Source of the DNA: Prinsepia uniflora
Lineage: Eukaryota; Streptophyta; Magnoliopsida; Rosales; Rosaceae
Assembly: GCA_032719365.1 (NCBI GenBank)
Contig: CM064871.1
Location: 65,236,416-65,300,415 of the forward strand
Length of the DNA stretch: 64,000 nt
Direction: 5' to 3'
The translations under genes were made by a program, and so were the position numbers. This document shows positions 21,217 through 34,276 of this stretch, one piece after another. The notes under the pieces were generated by a model that saw only the letters and a list, made by a program, of their open reading frames with translations, ran no database searches and was not told the origin of the DNA. The first letter of the stretch is position 1, and each line of letters starts with the position of its first letter.

Positions 21217-24200
21217 TGTAACGACCCGTCCAGAATTAGCGGGATTAATTAAGGATTAATGACGGATTAGTGAGACTAATCGGGGATTAGACGAGGATTA
21301 TCGGACGTTCGGAGCAAAATGACGATTTTGCCCCTAGAATGGGCAAAACGTTGACTTTTCGTTCGGACTGCCAAATGGACTTTGAACGATGATCGTGACG
21401 TAGTTCGGGACGTCACGAGTTCATAGACAGGTGGCACGCTTGATTCCGACATTCGAGGAAGAAGTTGTGACTTTAGAAGTTCTAGGGCGTTTTGGTAATT
21501 TGGGTGAATAGGGGCCAACAGTTGACTTTTGACACGAAAAGTCAGACGGCCGAGGGCTAAGGGCCGTGATGTAGATCACGATGATACGAATCCGTAGACA
21601 GGCAGCGCGTCGAATTCGGACATTCGACGGAGAAGTTACGGTTCACGGAAGTTCGAGGGAACTATTGCACGTTTTACGAGACGATGACTGTTTGACTTTT
21701 AGTGGGGCCCAGATTTTATTGGACAGGCCAATGGATGAGTGACAAGTGTCACCCATCCATTGCCCATCCAAACCAAACCCATGCATATCCACCCTCCCCG
21801 TGCATCGATCATTTTCTTCCTAACCCATCCAAACCTGATCACCATTTTCAATCCAATCCAAACCCTTCAACCCTAAACCTATTTGTGAGAGGACAGAGAG
21901 TGAGAAGAAGAGCTGAGGAAGGTGGTGGCCGGCCCAAGGAAGCACCGTCGCGGACGGCGGAGGGAGGAACCCGTGAGGTAATCGGTTTTAACTAATTTAA
22001 TCCATTTTTGAATTCTAGTCATTATGGGCTTGTTTGGATGTTTGGTTAGAATTAAATAGGTTGCTAGGGTTGTGTTAGGATGGTTTTTAGGGTGGTTGGA
22101 GGTTGAGAAACCCCTGGGACAATTTTGGAAAGATTGAACAGTGTAAACCATTTTGGACCAGTCGGATTTCGGGTGTTTTAGGGGTTCTAATTAATTGGGT
22201 TAGGTTCCTAGGATCTTTACTAGAAGAATAGGATTGATTAGGGAAGAAAACGGTGAAAACTGGACCGTGTAAAGGCCTGGACCGGTCACACTGGTCCAGT
22301 TGCAGAGAAAATCGGACCGGACCGATTCGGACCGTTCTGACCGAGGACAGGGGTGACACTGTAGCTGGCGCGTGGCTCCCACGCGCAGTCACTTCAGGCG
22401 GCGCGTGGCGGAACGTGGGGGAGAATCTGAGGAAGGTTCCAACATGTCAAATCATCTATTCGATGTAACGAACATTTTGGGATTAGTTTCGAGTCGATCG
22501 AACATCGCTTTAATATAGTTCGGGCTGTCCGAACATTTTGGTGCTCGTTTAAAAATAGTTAAAAATCCCAGAAAATTAGGCGGCTTTAGTGAGGGGTTAT
22601 ATAAGTAGTTAGTAACCCTCTAACAGGATTTGGATAGGTTTGGGAACACCGGAGACGACGGTTGACCCGGGAAGGCGTATGGCGCGCGTATCGAGGCAGC
22701 ATCGCGGACGGTCCGTGAGTGTACTTTCTTTCTGAAATCGATGCATGCATAAATGTTGTATATATGTTTTAATATGCGTTTTATGATGACTTGAGTGAAT
22801 TTTGGTGTGTATTTACGTATGGGCACATACTTCTCTTGAAATGGTTTTGAAAAGGTAAAATCGGGCATGAGAGCCATTTGGATTTAGTTTGACTCGGGCA
22901 TGAGACCCTATTGATGACCCGTAGGTCCGAGTCGTGGTCGCGACGGGTGCTGTGTGCGCGACGAAGGACAATGTGAAGCTCGCCTCCAGATTGGGATACG
23001 TTCCTTCTGGAGAGGTCACGATGCACGTCCCGTTGTTGAGCAGCCACTGGAGGCTCGAGTTCGGAGTGCTGACGGTTTAGAGGATCGACCGGAGACGTGT
23101 GCACCATAGTCTCGAGATGGTCGCTGCAGTGATGTGTTCACAGCGACATACCAGGATTGAGAGCGGTTCTGGATTGATGGTTGTACGCATTGCAAGGATC
23201 AGAATCATGAACGACCCTGAGATATCGGGCCCGATGCCCAGTTGATTTACGAGTTCGGGTGCGATACCCAGTTATTGCGAAATTGGGCTAGAAGCCCTGT
23301 TGAGTTTTATGTTCGGGCTAAAGGCCCATTTGCTTTGTGTTATCGGGCGTGAGTCCCACTTTTATGGGTTTTGATATACTGGTATGTATATACCCTCCTT
23401 ACGAGAGTATTGATTGGTCTCCTCCAGTCGTCGACCTGGAGAGTCACGATCCACAGACCAGAGTGGGTATCCCCATAGGGATCCCGTTCCAGGAGTGGTG
23501 GTTACTTGTTATGTTGTGCTCCTAGACCAGATTCCGGAGAGATGATCGGACTAGATCCAGAGAGAGAGCGCGGACTAGATCCAGAGATTGAGCCTTCCAG
23601 ATGGAGAATTCCTGGGAGAAGACTCGGAGTGAGACCCCGAGTAGTGTGCACACTAGTATAGAGATGACATCGTGACTATATCGGGGATGTGTTCCCTAAG
23701 GGATGTGTGCCCCGAGTTGGCATCTTCTCGTGAAGTGCCTAGGATGGGTTATATATGTATATGTGTATGAGTTTTCACTGAGATGGCGTTGGGTTGAGAC
23801 CCACGCGTATTGGTTTGGGCTGAGACCCTTATGAGATGGTTTTGGGACGAGTTCCCACGTGTTTTTTGACAGGACCCACCCCTAATCCCCCGTGATTAAG
23901 GGCTAAATCCCGATCCCGTCTAACTTACGCATGACACGAAGGCTAAACTGACGTCCAACCTTCATGTGACACGTAAGTTATGCGTTCGACCGTCCAAAAA
24001 CTTCCGAACTTTTCAGTTAGCCTTCGTGTCATGCGTAAGTTAGACGGGATCGGGATAATCCTGTGGGATTAGGGGTCGGTCCTGTCAATTTTGGTTTGGG
24101 CAATAGTTCTAGGTATTGTTTGATTGATTTCGGGCCAAGGCCCAAATGGTTTGATGGTTCATGATGGTTTATGGGAACCGGGCATGAACCTTAGAAGTGG

Positions 24201-24495
24201 TTTTTTGAATGCATGCATATGTTTTTAATGAAGGCATAAAGGTCTTTTATGAAAATGTTTTTATAAAATATTTGTTTTGTCCACTCACATATTTTATGTT
24301 TTGAATGCCCTTCAGGTTGATCGCGGATGCGGCTGTAGTAGAGACGAGACATTCGCATTCCTCCTTCGGGTCCTGGCGCACTTTGATAGCCCTGGTTGGG
24401 TAAAGGACGGAAATATCTTTGGTCTGACACTTCGTGTCAGACGGGAGCAGACACGTCACACGATAATCCCGAGGGATTTGGGACGGATCCTGTCA
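21217..24495 (+). mobile_element. Complete family A LTR unit (3279 bp), TSD TGACT
   Basis: Begins TGTAACGACCCGTCCAG, ends GGGACGGATCCTGTCA, with TGACT exactly repeated at 21212-21216 and 24496-24500. Palindrome at 21733-21758, RY motifs near 22740 and 24211, long hairpin at 24156-24190. Near the 3' end a 9-bp stem GTCTGACAC / GTGTCAGAC sits at 24422-24442. A 221-bp fold-back element has inserted at 23867-24087. Confidence 0.92.
23867..24087. mobile_element. 221-bp fold-back element built from LTR ends
   Basis: Begins TGACAGGACCCACCCCTAAT and ends with the near-exact inverse (ATTAGGGGTCGGTCCTGTCA). The arms are about 84 bp each and both match the terminal 3' sequence of the 26337/39685 LTR subfamily, including CGTCTAACTTACGCATGACA. 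The spacer is about 50 bp. Flanks TTTTT and ATTTT are a possible 5-bp duplication with one mismatch. It looks like a MITE but its ends are LTR ends. Confidence 0.75.
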
Positions 24496-24500
24496 TGACT

Positions 24501-24914
24501 TGTCAGATGGGAGCAGGACAGGGCACATTTTTAAAAGTCTATTTGGGACGGGTCCTGTCAAGTATTTTGAAAATGTTTATTTTTTTCCACTCACACTTTG
24601 ACTGTTTTATTGATCCACTTAGTCGTTCCGTAGATGACGAGACTGATACTGAGGCTGAGGCATAAAGAGTACCGTTGTACACTTGGATACCTTACGGGGT
24701 AGCACTTGATACTTTTTCTGTACAGTCACATATGTTCTATGATACCGTTGACTAGTTCAACTTTTGTCTCAATGGTTCTGTTTAGATACTTAATTCTGGT
24801 TTGGCAATGTTTGATGTTTGAACTTTTCGCTGAATAAAGGTTACTTTTGGTATTTTGAGTTTGATTGTCAAACGGGAGCAAGATCCCTCTCGATTATCGA
24901 GATGGGTCCTACCA
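24501..24914 (+). mobile_element. Two family A LTR tails
   Basis: 24501-24560 is the 3' end of the older LTR split above, ending GGGACGGGTCCTGTCA. 24561-24914 is another LTR tail with a TCCACTCACAC arm near 24587 and an ending GAGATGGGTCCTACCA, where the usual terminal CTGTCA has decayed. Neither tail can be paired with a certain start. Confidence 0.5.
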
Positions 24915-25046
24915 AATGAACTCATCGATACTAGATCTACGAACCCAACCATATGCTACATGGCCATTCATAGCAGAAAAAAAAATCACCATCACAATTA
25001 ATTTTCACATAACCATCCAACGGGCGATGCAAACATGAGCTAGGTT
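24915..25046. other. Short unannotated spacer
   Basis: About 130 bp of low-copy-looking, AT-rich DNA between an LTR tail and a hAT-like element. Nothing recognisable is seen. Confidence 0.5.
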
Positions 25047-25746
25047 AGCCCTGGGTATGGTTCGGTATGTAGGTGATATCGGTATCGTACCAAATAATTT
25101 TAACTAGTTTGATAAGGTATGGTATTTCTAAATATAAAATTGATACCGTACCATACCGTACCAATTGGGTTCGGTATGGTTTCGGTTTTGAAACCAAATT
25201 CATAATTTCATTTATTTATTACTTGATTCAATGTCTAAAAGTAACATTTTGATAAAATTGAGAAATTAGGACACTTGTTGGGTAACAAATATTGCTCAAA
25301 ATGTATAGAAAATTCATAACCTAATCAATCTCAATACATCAACTAAAATTAGCAACATTAACTAGAAAACCCTAACAAATTATTAAATCCATCAACTAAA
25401 AAACTCTTAAAATACAACTAAATCTACCAATTAAATTAATATACAATTAAATTTATCATCTAAATTAATATACAATTAAATCCATCATTAACTATTAGAT
25501 TATTAGGGGTTTTTTTATTGTTGAATTTAATTTAATTTTTAATTAATTAAAAAAATTAAAATCGGTTCGGTTTTTGTATGAGATGGTATTCCGTAACATC
25601 GAAACCGAACCCGTACCGATTTAAACCGTTACGGTATCGGTAAGGTACCGATAATCCTTTCAATTTTACTATTCGGTTATTTTCCGATTTGGTATGATAC
25701 GTGACAGGATGGTTTCAGTATTTCGGGACAAGATGCCCACCCCTAA
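25047..25746. mobile_element. Non-autonomous hAT-like element (700 bp)
   Basis: Ends AGCCCTGGGTATGG and ATGCCCACCCCTAA form imperfect terminal inverted repeats of the GGGTGGGCA type common in plant hAT MITEs. Both subterminal regions are rich in CGGTAC/GTACCG and TTCGGTATG repeats and the centre is AT-rich, with no transposase. Flanks GCTAGGTT (25039-25046) and GCTTGGTC (25747-25754) agree at 6 of 8 positions, as expected for an old 8-bp duplication. Confidence 0.65.
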
Positions 25747-26336
25747 GCTTGGTCGGCTAGCCATGTAACAACCCGAACCGTATTTGGTTTGTAATTTCGG
25801 ATAATTAATGTAAAATGACAATTTTACCAGTTATCGAGGGAAAATGTTGACTTTTGACTCATGATATCATTTGGACTTTTGACTCATGATATCATTTGGA
25901 CTTTGACCACTGACCGTGACGTAGATCGAGAAGTCACGAATCCGTAGAAAGGCGGCACATCGAAATCGGACGTCGGACGTGAAAGTTGTGGGTCACGAAA
26001 ATAATCGACAATATTCACGTAAATCGAGATGGATGTACAATTTTCCTTACCCAAATGACCCAAAATATCTGGTTGGACCAATGGATGAGTGACAAGTGTC
26101 ACCCATCCCATTAGCTCATCCTCTTATGCAATTGGATCTAATGATTGGTTCATCCATTATTTCCTCTCATTTGTTCTCTCTGTAAACCCAAAATCACCTA
26201 ACCCAAACACACAAACACACAACTGACAACCCACCATTACACTATCATTTTCTGTTACTTTCTGAGATTGTGAGAGGGATGTGATGACTGAGGGACGTCG
26301 GAGAAGGGCTGAGAACGGTGGAGTAGCCACGACAGA

Positions 26337-28112
26337 TGACAGGACCCACCCCCAATCCCTCCAGATTAAGGCTAAATCCTGCTCCCGTCTAATTTACGCA
26401 TGACACGAAAGTTAAACTTTCGTTCAACCTCCATGTGACACGTAAGTCGGACAAGGGATTCTAGATCCAACCGTCGCAAAAGTGAGCAGACTTCCCAGAG
26501 TGCGCCGAAACTACTGTGGATTGCGGGTGTGATGTCTCTGCCTCTCTCGACCAACCGCCCGCACTGCAACAACCTGAAGGATATCAAAAATATGAAAAGA
26601 CTGTGAGTGGAAAAAAATGAGTAATAAGTTCAGAAGAAAATTACATTTTTACCCTCCATGTAAAAACCAATGCATGCATATCAATACATGTTATGAAACC
26701 ATTCATATCAAAACCATCAATGAAAACCATTTGAAAACCCGAATCAAATCCACTATTCAAATCCAGGCCTCAGCCTCAAATCACAAATCAATCTCAAATA
26801 TGGGAACTCAATTCCAAAACTCATCAAATCCATATCATCCGGGCCACTGCCCAAAACATCGGAAAACCAGTGAAAAACATCAATCATGCAAGTTTGCTGG
26901 ATCTCAAGTGCGCCCGAGTCTTTAAACTCAAAACCATGCCCAATAATCAGGCATTCTCGGGTTATCAACGAGTCTTTAAACTCAAAACACAATCACATGC
27001 CTCAGGGGGTATCACAATCACCGAGTCTTTAAACTCAAAAAATAAACCGAGTCTTTAAACTCAAAACATATCAATCCAGGACCCTCCCCCCCCCCCCCCC
27101 CCCGTCAATCAACCGAGTCTTTAAACTCAAAACCAGATCCAGTAGTTTTTCTTTTCTTTTTTCGGGTCTTTAAACCCAAAACCATTTTTTCCAATCAACA
27201 GTGAAAACCATAGAAAATCCATCTCCGAATTCGCAACAATGATTCTGTAAGCTAGCATCCGGAACCATCATCCCGAACCCAAATCCAGACTTCCTTTCCA
27301 AGGCTCAAAACCAAATCCGAAAACTCATTTTCGAAATTCAGTTTCAAAACCTTGAAATCATATTTCAAATCCCGAAATCAAATCATGAAAACCATGATCA
27401 AATCACAAGAACAATCGAAATCTCGTAAAACGTGAAATTCCGAAAATATCTCAAAAACCGTGCAAATCATAAATCATCAAGATCATAATTCAAATCATAG
27501 GATCACATATAGAAAACATATATGCATGCATCAAGAGTTAAAACGTAAAGTCCACTCATAGACCATAGCGTTGTCGGCTCAATACGCGTGCACCTATACC
27601 GTTCCCAGCCGATCCACTATCACCGGCTTTCCCGACCCTGTCCAAATCCCATAATAAGGTCACTAACTACTTCATAAATCTTATACTAAAGCCCCGTAAC
27701 TTAACCGTTCGACGTCCAACGACGGCGTGCAGCCTGTCGTTCTACTCAGGATATCGAGACCTACCTAACGGTCCTCGTTTTGCGTGAAGAATACTTGTCG
27801 TGGAAAAAGTCAACAAATTTCCCCTTTTTAACCAAATTACCAAAATACCCACGACCTTCCGAACATCATAATTTTTCCTGCGAATGTCGGAATCGGACGT
27901 GCCACCTGTCTATGAACCCGTGATATCACGAACTATGTCACTATCATCGGTCAAAGTCCATTTGACCGCCCGAACAAAAAGTCAACTGTCTGCCCATTCT
28001 AGGGGCAAAATCCTCATTTTTCACTGTCCGTCCGAAAGCAGCCAACTAATCACTGATTAACGTCACTAATCCATCACTAAGCTAATACCAATTTCTGGAA
28101 CGGGTCGTTACA
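26337..28112 (-). mobile_element. Family A LTR unit, inverted (1776 bp), TSD ACAGA
   Basis: Starts TGACAGGACCCACCCCC and ends AACGGGTCGTTACA, flanked by ACAGA at 26332-26336 and 28113-28117. RY motifs near 26671 and 27521, GAGTCTTTAAACTC array at about 26912-27175. Compared with 3.3-kb copies it lacks much of the segment between the palindrome region and the left arm. An uninterrupted run of 18 C lies at 27086-27103. Confidence 0.9.
27086..27103 (+). repeat. Poly(C) run, 18 bases
   Basis: Eighteen consecutive C inside the hairpin-array domain of the 26337-28112 LTR. The same position in sister copies (for example 14928 and 40430) has GTCCCCC-type runs of about five C, so this copy has expanded. 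Confidence 0.9.
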
Positions 28113-29960
28113 ACAGAGGTAAGGGCGAAAACCCGAAAAATCATTTTCGAGGCAAAAATGTAAAACCATTTTCTAGGTTTTGTTGAACGTTTCTAATGAC
28201 TGAAACGTGTTCCTAGGACTAGTACGACCTGGCAGGTGTTAGTTTTGAGGACGGAGGAGGTCAGGATCAACGGGAAATCGAGCTTGAAGTTTGACGATTA
28301 CTGTTCATCTTTGGAAGGTAAATTTAAGATCGATTCGTGTGTTTTTGAACCCATAGATCTTCTCTAGGGACCCTGACAATCATGTAGGATTAAACGGGTC
28401 ATAAATGAATTAGAAATGGGGAAGATAGGACCGGGTCGGGTCGCGGGTCTAGGTAACCCATTACAGGGATCCTTCGAGACGTCCGAGATGATGACATCAT
28501 CAGCTGACATCATCAACCCTATCAGGTTGTCAGATACGTGGCCCAATCGCAGGATGACATATGTCACTGTTAGTGCCCAGTCAACATTGGCATGTTAGTG
28601 ACGTAGACCAATCAGAGGTTGCTCTATGCCACTGACATTTCAGTGACGTGTACCAACCAGGTGTTAACACGTGGTACATGTCAGGATGACGTCAAGCTGA
28701 CATCAGCAGTGTCGTCAGCATTGACTTTGATGGTTGACCTAACGTCAGCGTTGACTTTTAACAAAGACCTTTGACCCGTGGGGTGTGAGCGTGAATCTCG
28801 AGGTGGGACAAGTACTATTTTAAAGGTTTCGACGATTCAGATCCAATGGTGGTGGTTTCGTGTCGATCGAAGATCGTTTGATAGGTCAAATTGGGGTTTA
28901 AAGCCTCAGGAAGTGTGTTCGAAATGCGTTCCCGGGATGATACTGTTCATGGGTTTTATGTATGAACTTATAGAGTCGGTTAGTGACCTTTGGATATGTT
29001 CTAGACAGGCTGGAGACTGTGACTTAGCTTCGGAACAAATTTAGGCGGTTCGATTGTGCATCGAGGACCGTGTGTGAGTGGAATTTTTTATTTCTAAATA
29101 GATTGCATGCATATCTTTTTTCCCTATCTTACTATATGATTGGATTTAGATTACTCTGGATATTATGGTTTGGTTTTGGAGTAAAACAGGGATTTCATTG
29201 GTAATGCTATTGCACTGTACATATCGACCTTTTGGATTGTTGTCTCCTCCAGATGAATTGGTACCCCCGAGTAGTCATGGCGCATTGCCTAAGAGGGGTC
29301 GTTCTACTTGAGAAACCGTAGAGAGGCTCAATATCAGGATTGTTATTGGTATACCCCGGGCAGTGATCCGGTAATTCCTGGACACTAGTGGGCTAGGGGG
29401 GGTACTCAGGATTAAGACCTTAGGTGGAACGCATAGCCTGAGGACTGTGGCTATATTCGACATCTGGGATGTCGGGGTTGGGACATACGGTGCACTATTG
29501 TGATGGTTATATATATATATATTCTACTATATGGGCTTATATGATTTACGATTCAGTTATGATTATCTATGTGTTTGACTCAAATGCATGCATGTTTGAA
29601 AACGGAGGGGTAAAACATTATTTATTATTTTATAAATGATTTTGAACTACTGTGTATTTTCGGCCCACTCACACTTTCATTATCTTCTTAACCCTCCAGG
29701 CCGTGACAGTGAGGCAGAGGCTGATCTTGAGGCCGAGACATAGTTTGTTATCGTTGCGCACCTGAAAACCTGTCCTTGGTAGGTTGAGCACTATTTTTGT
29801 AAACTAACATTTGTGCTCACATTTTGTAGTGCATTATCCCTGGTATAACATTGTAGAACCCTAATTTGGTTATGTTTAACTTTATTTTTGAATTTAGAGC
29901 CTGTTAAGGATATTTTCGGCTTTCTCTAGGGTTGTTGTCAGGATGGGTATTGTCAAGCCA

Positions 29961-30599
29961 CCACAGACTGTGTGACCATCTGTACAACTGGTGGTTTGCA
30001 GAACTCAAAAAGTTGTGCCACCATCATCTGAACAACATCCCTCGGGTCAGTGATAACATCATTATAACACCGCAAATTCTGGAAATTCCTGAAGAGCCAA
30101 AGGCCGAAGCTTAGGTGTTCTCGGACCTTTTCTTTGCATGTGAACATTTTTCCACAATAGTCCGCCAATACCACTCAAAATCTTCAACTGCCAAACCACC
30201 CAAATCAATCTGGAAAGGGCAGCCAATCTAGAATAACTGAGCAAATTTTCATTGGAAAAATAAATGTACCTTATTCTCCTCCACCTCTCCACACTACAAA
30301 CATAACGTGTCCATCAAAATGCGTCGTTTGACCAGGTTTGCCCTTACGGCCAACTATTTCTTAATGCACCTCCACATAAATAACATTAGCTTTGAAGGCA
30401 CCATCGCTAACTAGATGGAGTCCCAAAGATCGCTCTGTTGGTTCGGACAACTAGATTCACTAGAACCTTGTTTCCGCCTGAATTCACTAAAGATCACTCT
30501 ATTGGTTCAGACAGGTATACCCTTCATTACTGACATGTTGCCAAATAAGACGATCAAGATAACCCAAATAGCTAAGTGGCATAACTAAAATAAACTGTG
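29961..30599 (-). pseudogene. LINE 3' ORF2 fragment (zf-RVT region)
   Basis: Minus-strand translation with several stops gives DRLIWQHVSNEGYT, then a WDSIWLAMVPSKLMLFMWR segment, then RANLVKRRILMD and HLFF with surrounding cysteines. This is the usual order in the zinc-binding domain at the C-terminal end of plant L1-type ORF2 proteins. Frameshifts and stops show it is dead. The more N-terminal RT part on the same strand is at 35849-36657. The two pieces look like one copy split by the insertions at 30600-35848. Confidence 0.7.
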
Positions 30600-30943
30600 T
30601 GTAACGACCAGGAAGTTTGAGAAAAAAATAAATTGAGAAAATTAATAAGTAAAATGACAATTTTACCCTTAAAGATCAAAATTTGACTCTTTGACTGGGA
30701 CATCTTATAAACGTTTCATGGGGACCGATACATAGATCTCGAACTTATGAATACATAGACATGCGGTGTGCCAAAAATGGAGTTCAAATAAATTCGTTTT
30801 GGGTCTAAAAAGTATAGGTGCATTTTGGCCATTTTAGCTTGAAGGGCATTTTGGTCATTTTGTAAGAAGAACCTAGAGAATTCTAGAACCCTCTTTATTT
30901 TCCCTATATTACCCATCCTTCCACCGACCTAACTAAGTATAAA

Positions 30944-30946
<3 letters not shown>

Positions 30947-31004
<58 letters not shown>
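30947..31004 (+). repeat. (TG)29 microsatellite
   Basis: Fifty-eight bases of perfect TG dinucleotide repeat. Confidence 0.98.
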
Positions 31005-31006
<2 letters not shown>

Positions 31007-31500
31007 TGACTTCAGGGGAGTATGGTCGAAAAAGGGAAAAAATCACCATTAAGGTGATTCACCAAGAAAGAAAATCAAGGGAAGAGAAGACAAGAATGAA
31101 TATAAGAAAAAGACGAGAAAATCGGGAGAACCGAGGAAGAAGAAAGTGCCCTGGCCTGTGGCCATGATCAACCCATGAAAGGCTCAAGAATGGTATATGG
31201 GGAATTAAGCATTTTGTAGGGTTGTAGCACGAACTGAGGATCTTAGGAGGTCTTGTAAATTCCTAGGATTGTTCTCAGCTAAGGAAGCGAAGGCCTGGAA
31301 GTCAGGAACGTTGCTGGGCAATTAGAAATCAGTGGCTATGAGCTAAAGTCGTGTACAGAGCTTTCGAGGTAAGTTTTCATGGTTTTAATAGAATAGATAT
31401 TTTCCTGGACTTGATTGGGTGAGATTAGATCGTTAGAACTTGAGAAATAGACGTGGAAATCAGGTTTTAGAGTCGGGTCAGGTTCGCGGTTGACCCGTGT

Positions 31501-34276
31501 TGTCAAGACCCGTCCCAAATCCCCCGGGATTAACGCGGGACGTGTCTGCTCCCATCTGACATTGCATGTTAGATCAGGGATAATTCCAACCTCAACCCCA
31601 CTTGGGGCTTCGAGAGTGTGCCAGGATCTGGAGGAGGAGTGTGATGTCTCGATCTCTGCTACAGCTCGCATCCACGATCAACCTAAAGGGCATTAAATCA
31701 TTAAAAGATGTGAGTGAACAAACACGAATTTTAATAAACAATTTCACAAAAGACATTTATACCCTTCACTAAAAAGTATGCATGCATTCGAAAACCATTT
31801 CTAAAATCATTTAAATCATTAGGGCCTTGGCCCAAAACCGTAAACCAAAGTATATGGGCACTCAGCCCAAACCAAATCACGTGGGTCTCAACCCAAAACC
31901 ATCTCCGTAAAACCTCGTACAAATATATATATATATATATATATATAACCCATCCTCGGCATCTTATATGCCCAATCAAGAATTTGTCATGATATATCTA
32001 AGCATGCATACTACTCGGGGTCTTACTCCGAGTCTACCCCCAGGATCTACGGCGTCTGGGAGGATCAGTCCAAAATCCAAGATCTACGACGTCTAGAGGA
32101 CTGTCTGCGGACCCAGTCCGAGACTATACCATATCTCTTACTCCTGGAATGTGCTCCCTCTTAGAGTCACTCATTCCAGGTAGTGGATCGTGACTCTTCA
32201 GGATCTTCGACATCTGGAGGAGACCATTCATACGGGAGGGTATATACATTTTCAAATACTTTCTTTCAAATCATGGTTCAACTGGGTTTCATACCCGAGC
32301 GTCTCAACAGGATTCCATGAATCCCATTAAAATCTCACAGGCTTCTGCCTAAATCCATATTTCAATAGGGTCTCGAACCCGAATTTTCATTTTATAAACC
32401 ACTACTGGGACTCAAGCCCGATACCACAGTAATGGGGCCTCAAGCCCGATTTCACAATCAACTGAGCCTCAAATCCGATACCACAACTAACGGGGCCTCA
32501 AGCCCGATACCATAAATCAACTGGGCCTCAAGCCCGAATTCATAAACCAACGGGGCCCCCAGCCCGATCGTACAACTCAAATGGGCCTCCAGCCCGATTT
32601 CTCATGAAATCAAATGGACTCTAAGTCTGATGGTTTCCAATCAAATGGGTCTTATGCCCGATTTCATATTTCCAAGTACAAAAACGGTTCATCAAACCAT
32701 CATAGAAATACCAGCACGTATAAGCACAATATAAAACTGAAAACCTCTAAATACGTGCAAATACGTAAATACTACCTACCACAAACATATGCACTCAAGG
32801 CATTCCAAAACATGTATTTAAAACATATGAAACATTTATGCATGCATCACAATTTAGAAAACAAGGTCCACTCACAGACCGTCCAAAGTTACACTTCGAT
32901 ATACGCGCCATACGCCTCTACGGGCTAATCACCCTCACCGAGACTCCCAAACCTATCCAAATCCTATTAGAGGGTTACTAACTACCTCATTAACCTCTCA
33001 TTGAAGTCCCGTAATTTTCCCAAATTTTTAACTATTTTTAAACCCGATCCTAAACCTTCGGACATCCCGAACTATATCGAAACACAGTCCGATCGACTCG
33101 AAACTTGTCCTAAAAGGTTCGTTACATCGAATACATGAAATTACATGTTGGACACTTCCCCAGATTCCTCCCAACGGGCCTCCACACGCCGGGAACAGTA
33201 CCTTCGTCTTCCTTGCGACATCTAGTCTAAATCGGTCCGCCTGCAACGCCGGTCCAACTGAACCGACGGAACCGGTTCGGGTCCATAACTCATCCATTTT
33301 CTATCCTTTTTCATCCATTCCAATTCCTATAGCTTACTCTCCTCAATTCCAACATATATATGTGATTAAATCGAAGAAAACAATCCTAAAACCTATTGGT
33401 TCAAAAACCATTTTGAACCCAAGACTCCATTCTATGTTCTGGGCACTTCTAGGGGCCAAAACCTCAACCTAAGGATCCCATTTAGTCCCTAGGGTCCCTA
33501 AAAACGTGTTTGGAAGTTCCATTCGGGTTTACTTGGCCGGAAACCAAATTCGATGGCCAGCCACCGAAATTCCTCTCGGCCGTCATTTCGGCCGCTCAAA
33601 AACAATCCCTAATCATCCTACCAACCCCCTAAACACAACCTAAACAACAGATAACCCCCCTAACGTCCAAATCACGAAATTTGAAATTTAAAAATAAAAG
33701 GGGTTCAGTTTTCACCTGTTTCCCGTGGTTCCTTCGCCGTCCACGGTGGCTAGCCGACCTGCCACCGTCATCACAACCTCCCACTCATCCTCACCCTCAC
33801 TTGGCTTCGCATGGATTCAAATGGGAAAGGTTTTGGGTCTTGGGTTCATCGGGGTGTTTGGTCGATCGAAAGAGGGAGGGGATACATATGCATGCATCTG
33901 TGTAATGGGAGAAATGGATGGGTGACACTTGTCACTCATCCATTGGGTCTGTACAAAATATCTGGGGCCCACTCTAGACAAAAGTCCACCCGTCTCGTGA
34001 TTCGTGTAATAGTTCCCCGGAACTTTCGTGAACCGTAACTCTCTCGTGGAATTTCTAATTTCGACGTGCTGCCTGTCTACGGACTCGTATCAACTCAATC
34101 TACGTAATGGTCTTCGGCCCTCGGGCATCGGACCTCTCGGGTCAAAAGTCAACATTTTACCCTTGTTTAGGGAAAAATCGTAATTTCGCCCTGAATGTCC
34201 GTTAATCCTCGGCTAATCTCCGATTATTCTTGCTAATCCGTCATTAGTTCTTAATTAATCCCTAAAATCAGGGACG
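31501..34276 (-). mobile_element. Family A LTR unit, inverted (2.8 kb)
   Basis: Begins TGTCAAGACCCGTCCC and ends AGGGACGGGTCGTTAC. RY motifs near 31770 and 32839, GGTCCACTCACAGACCG arm near 32868, covarying hairpin array at about 32290-32650 (for example GGGCctcaaGCCC forms), reversed 26-bp palindrome at 33916-33941. The flanks CGTGT and TCATA do not match, and the terminal A of GTTACA is replaced by T, so the right edge has changed after insertion. Confidence 0.8.

Larger units (their letters stand above)
25764..29955 (+). mobile_element. Family A subfamily LTR unit, TSD AGCCA
   Basis: Begins TGTAACAACCCGAACCG and ends GGATGGGTATTGTCA, with AGCCA exactly at 25759-25763 and 29956-29960. It holds the nested inverted unit 26337-28112; without it the unit is about 2.4 kb. 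Palindrome 26083-26108, ACGT-rich block about 28490-28760, GTGTGAGTGGA arm near 29080, RY motifs near 29103 and 29584, GCCCACTCACAC arm near 29663, acceptor-like CCCTCCAG near 29695. Confidence 0.88.
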
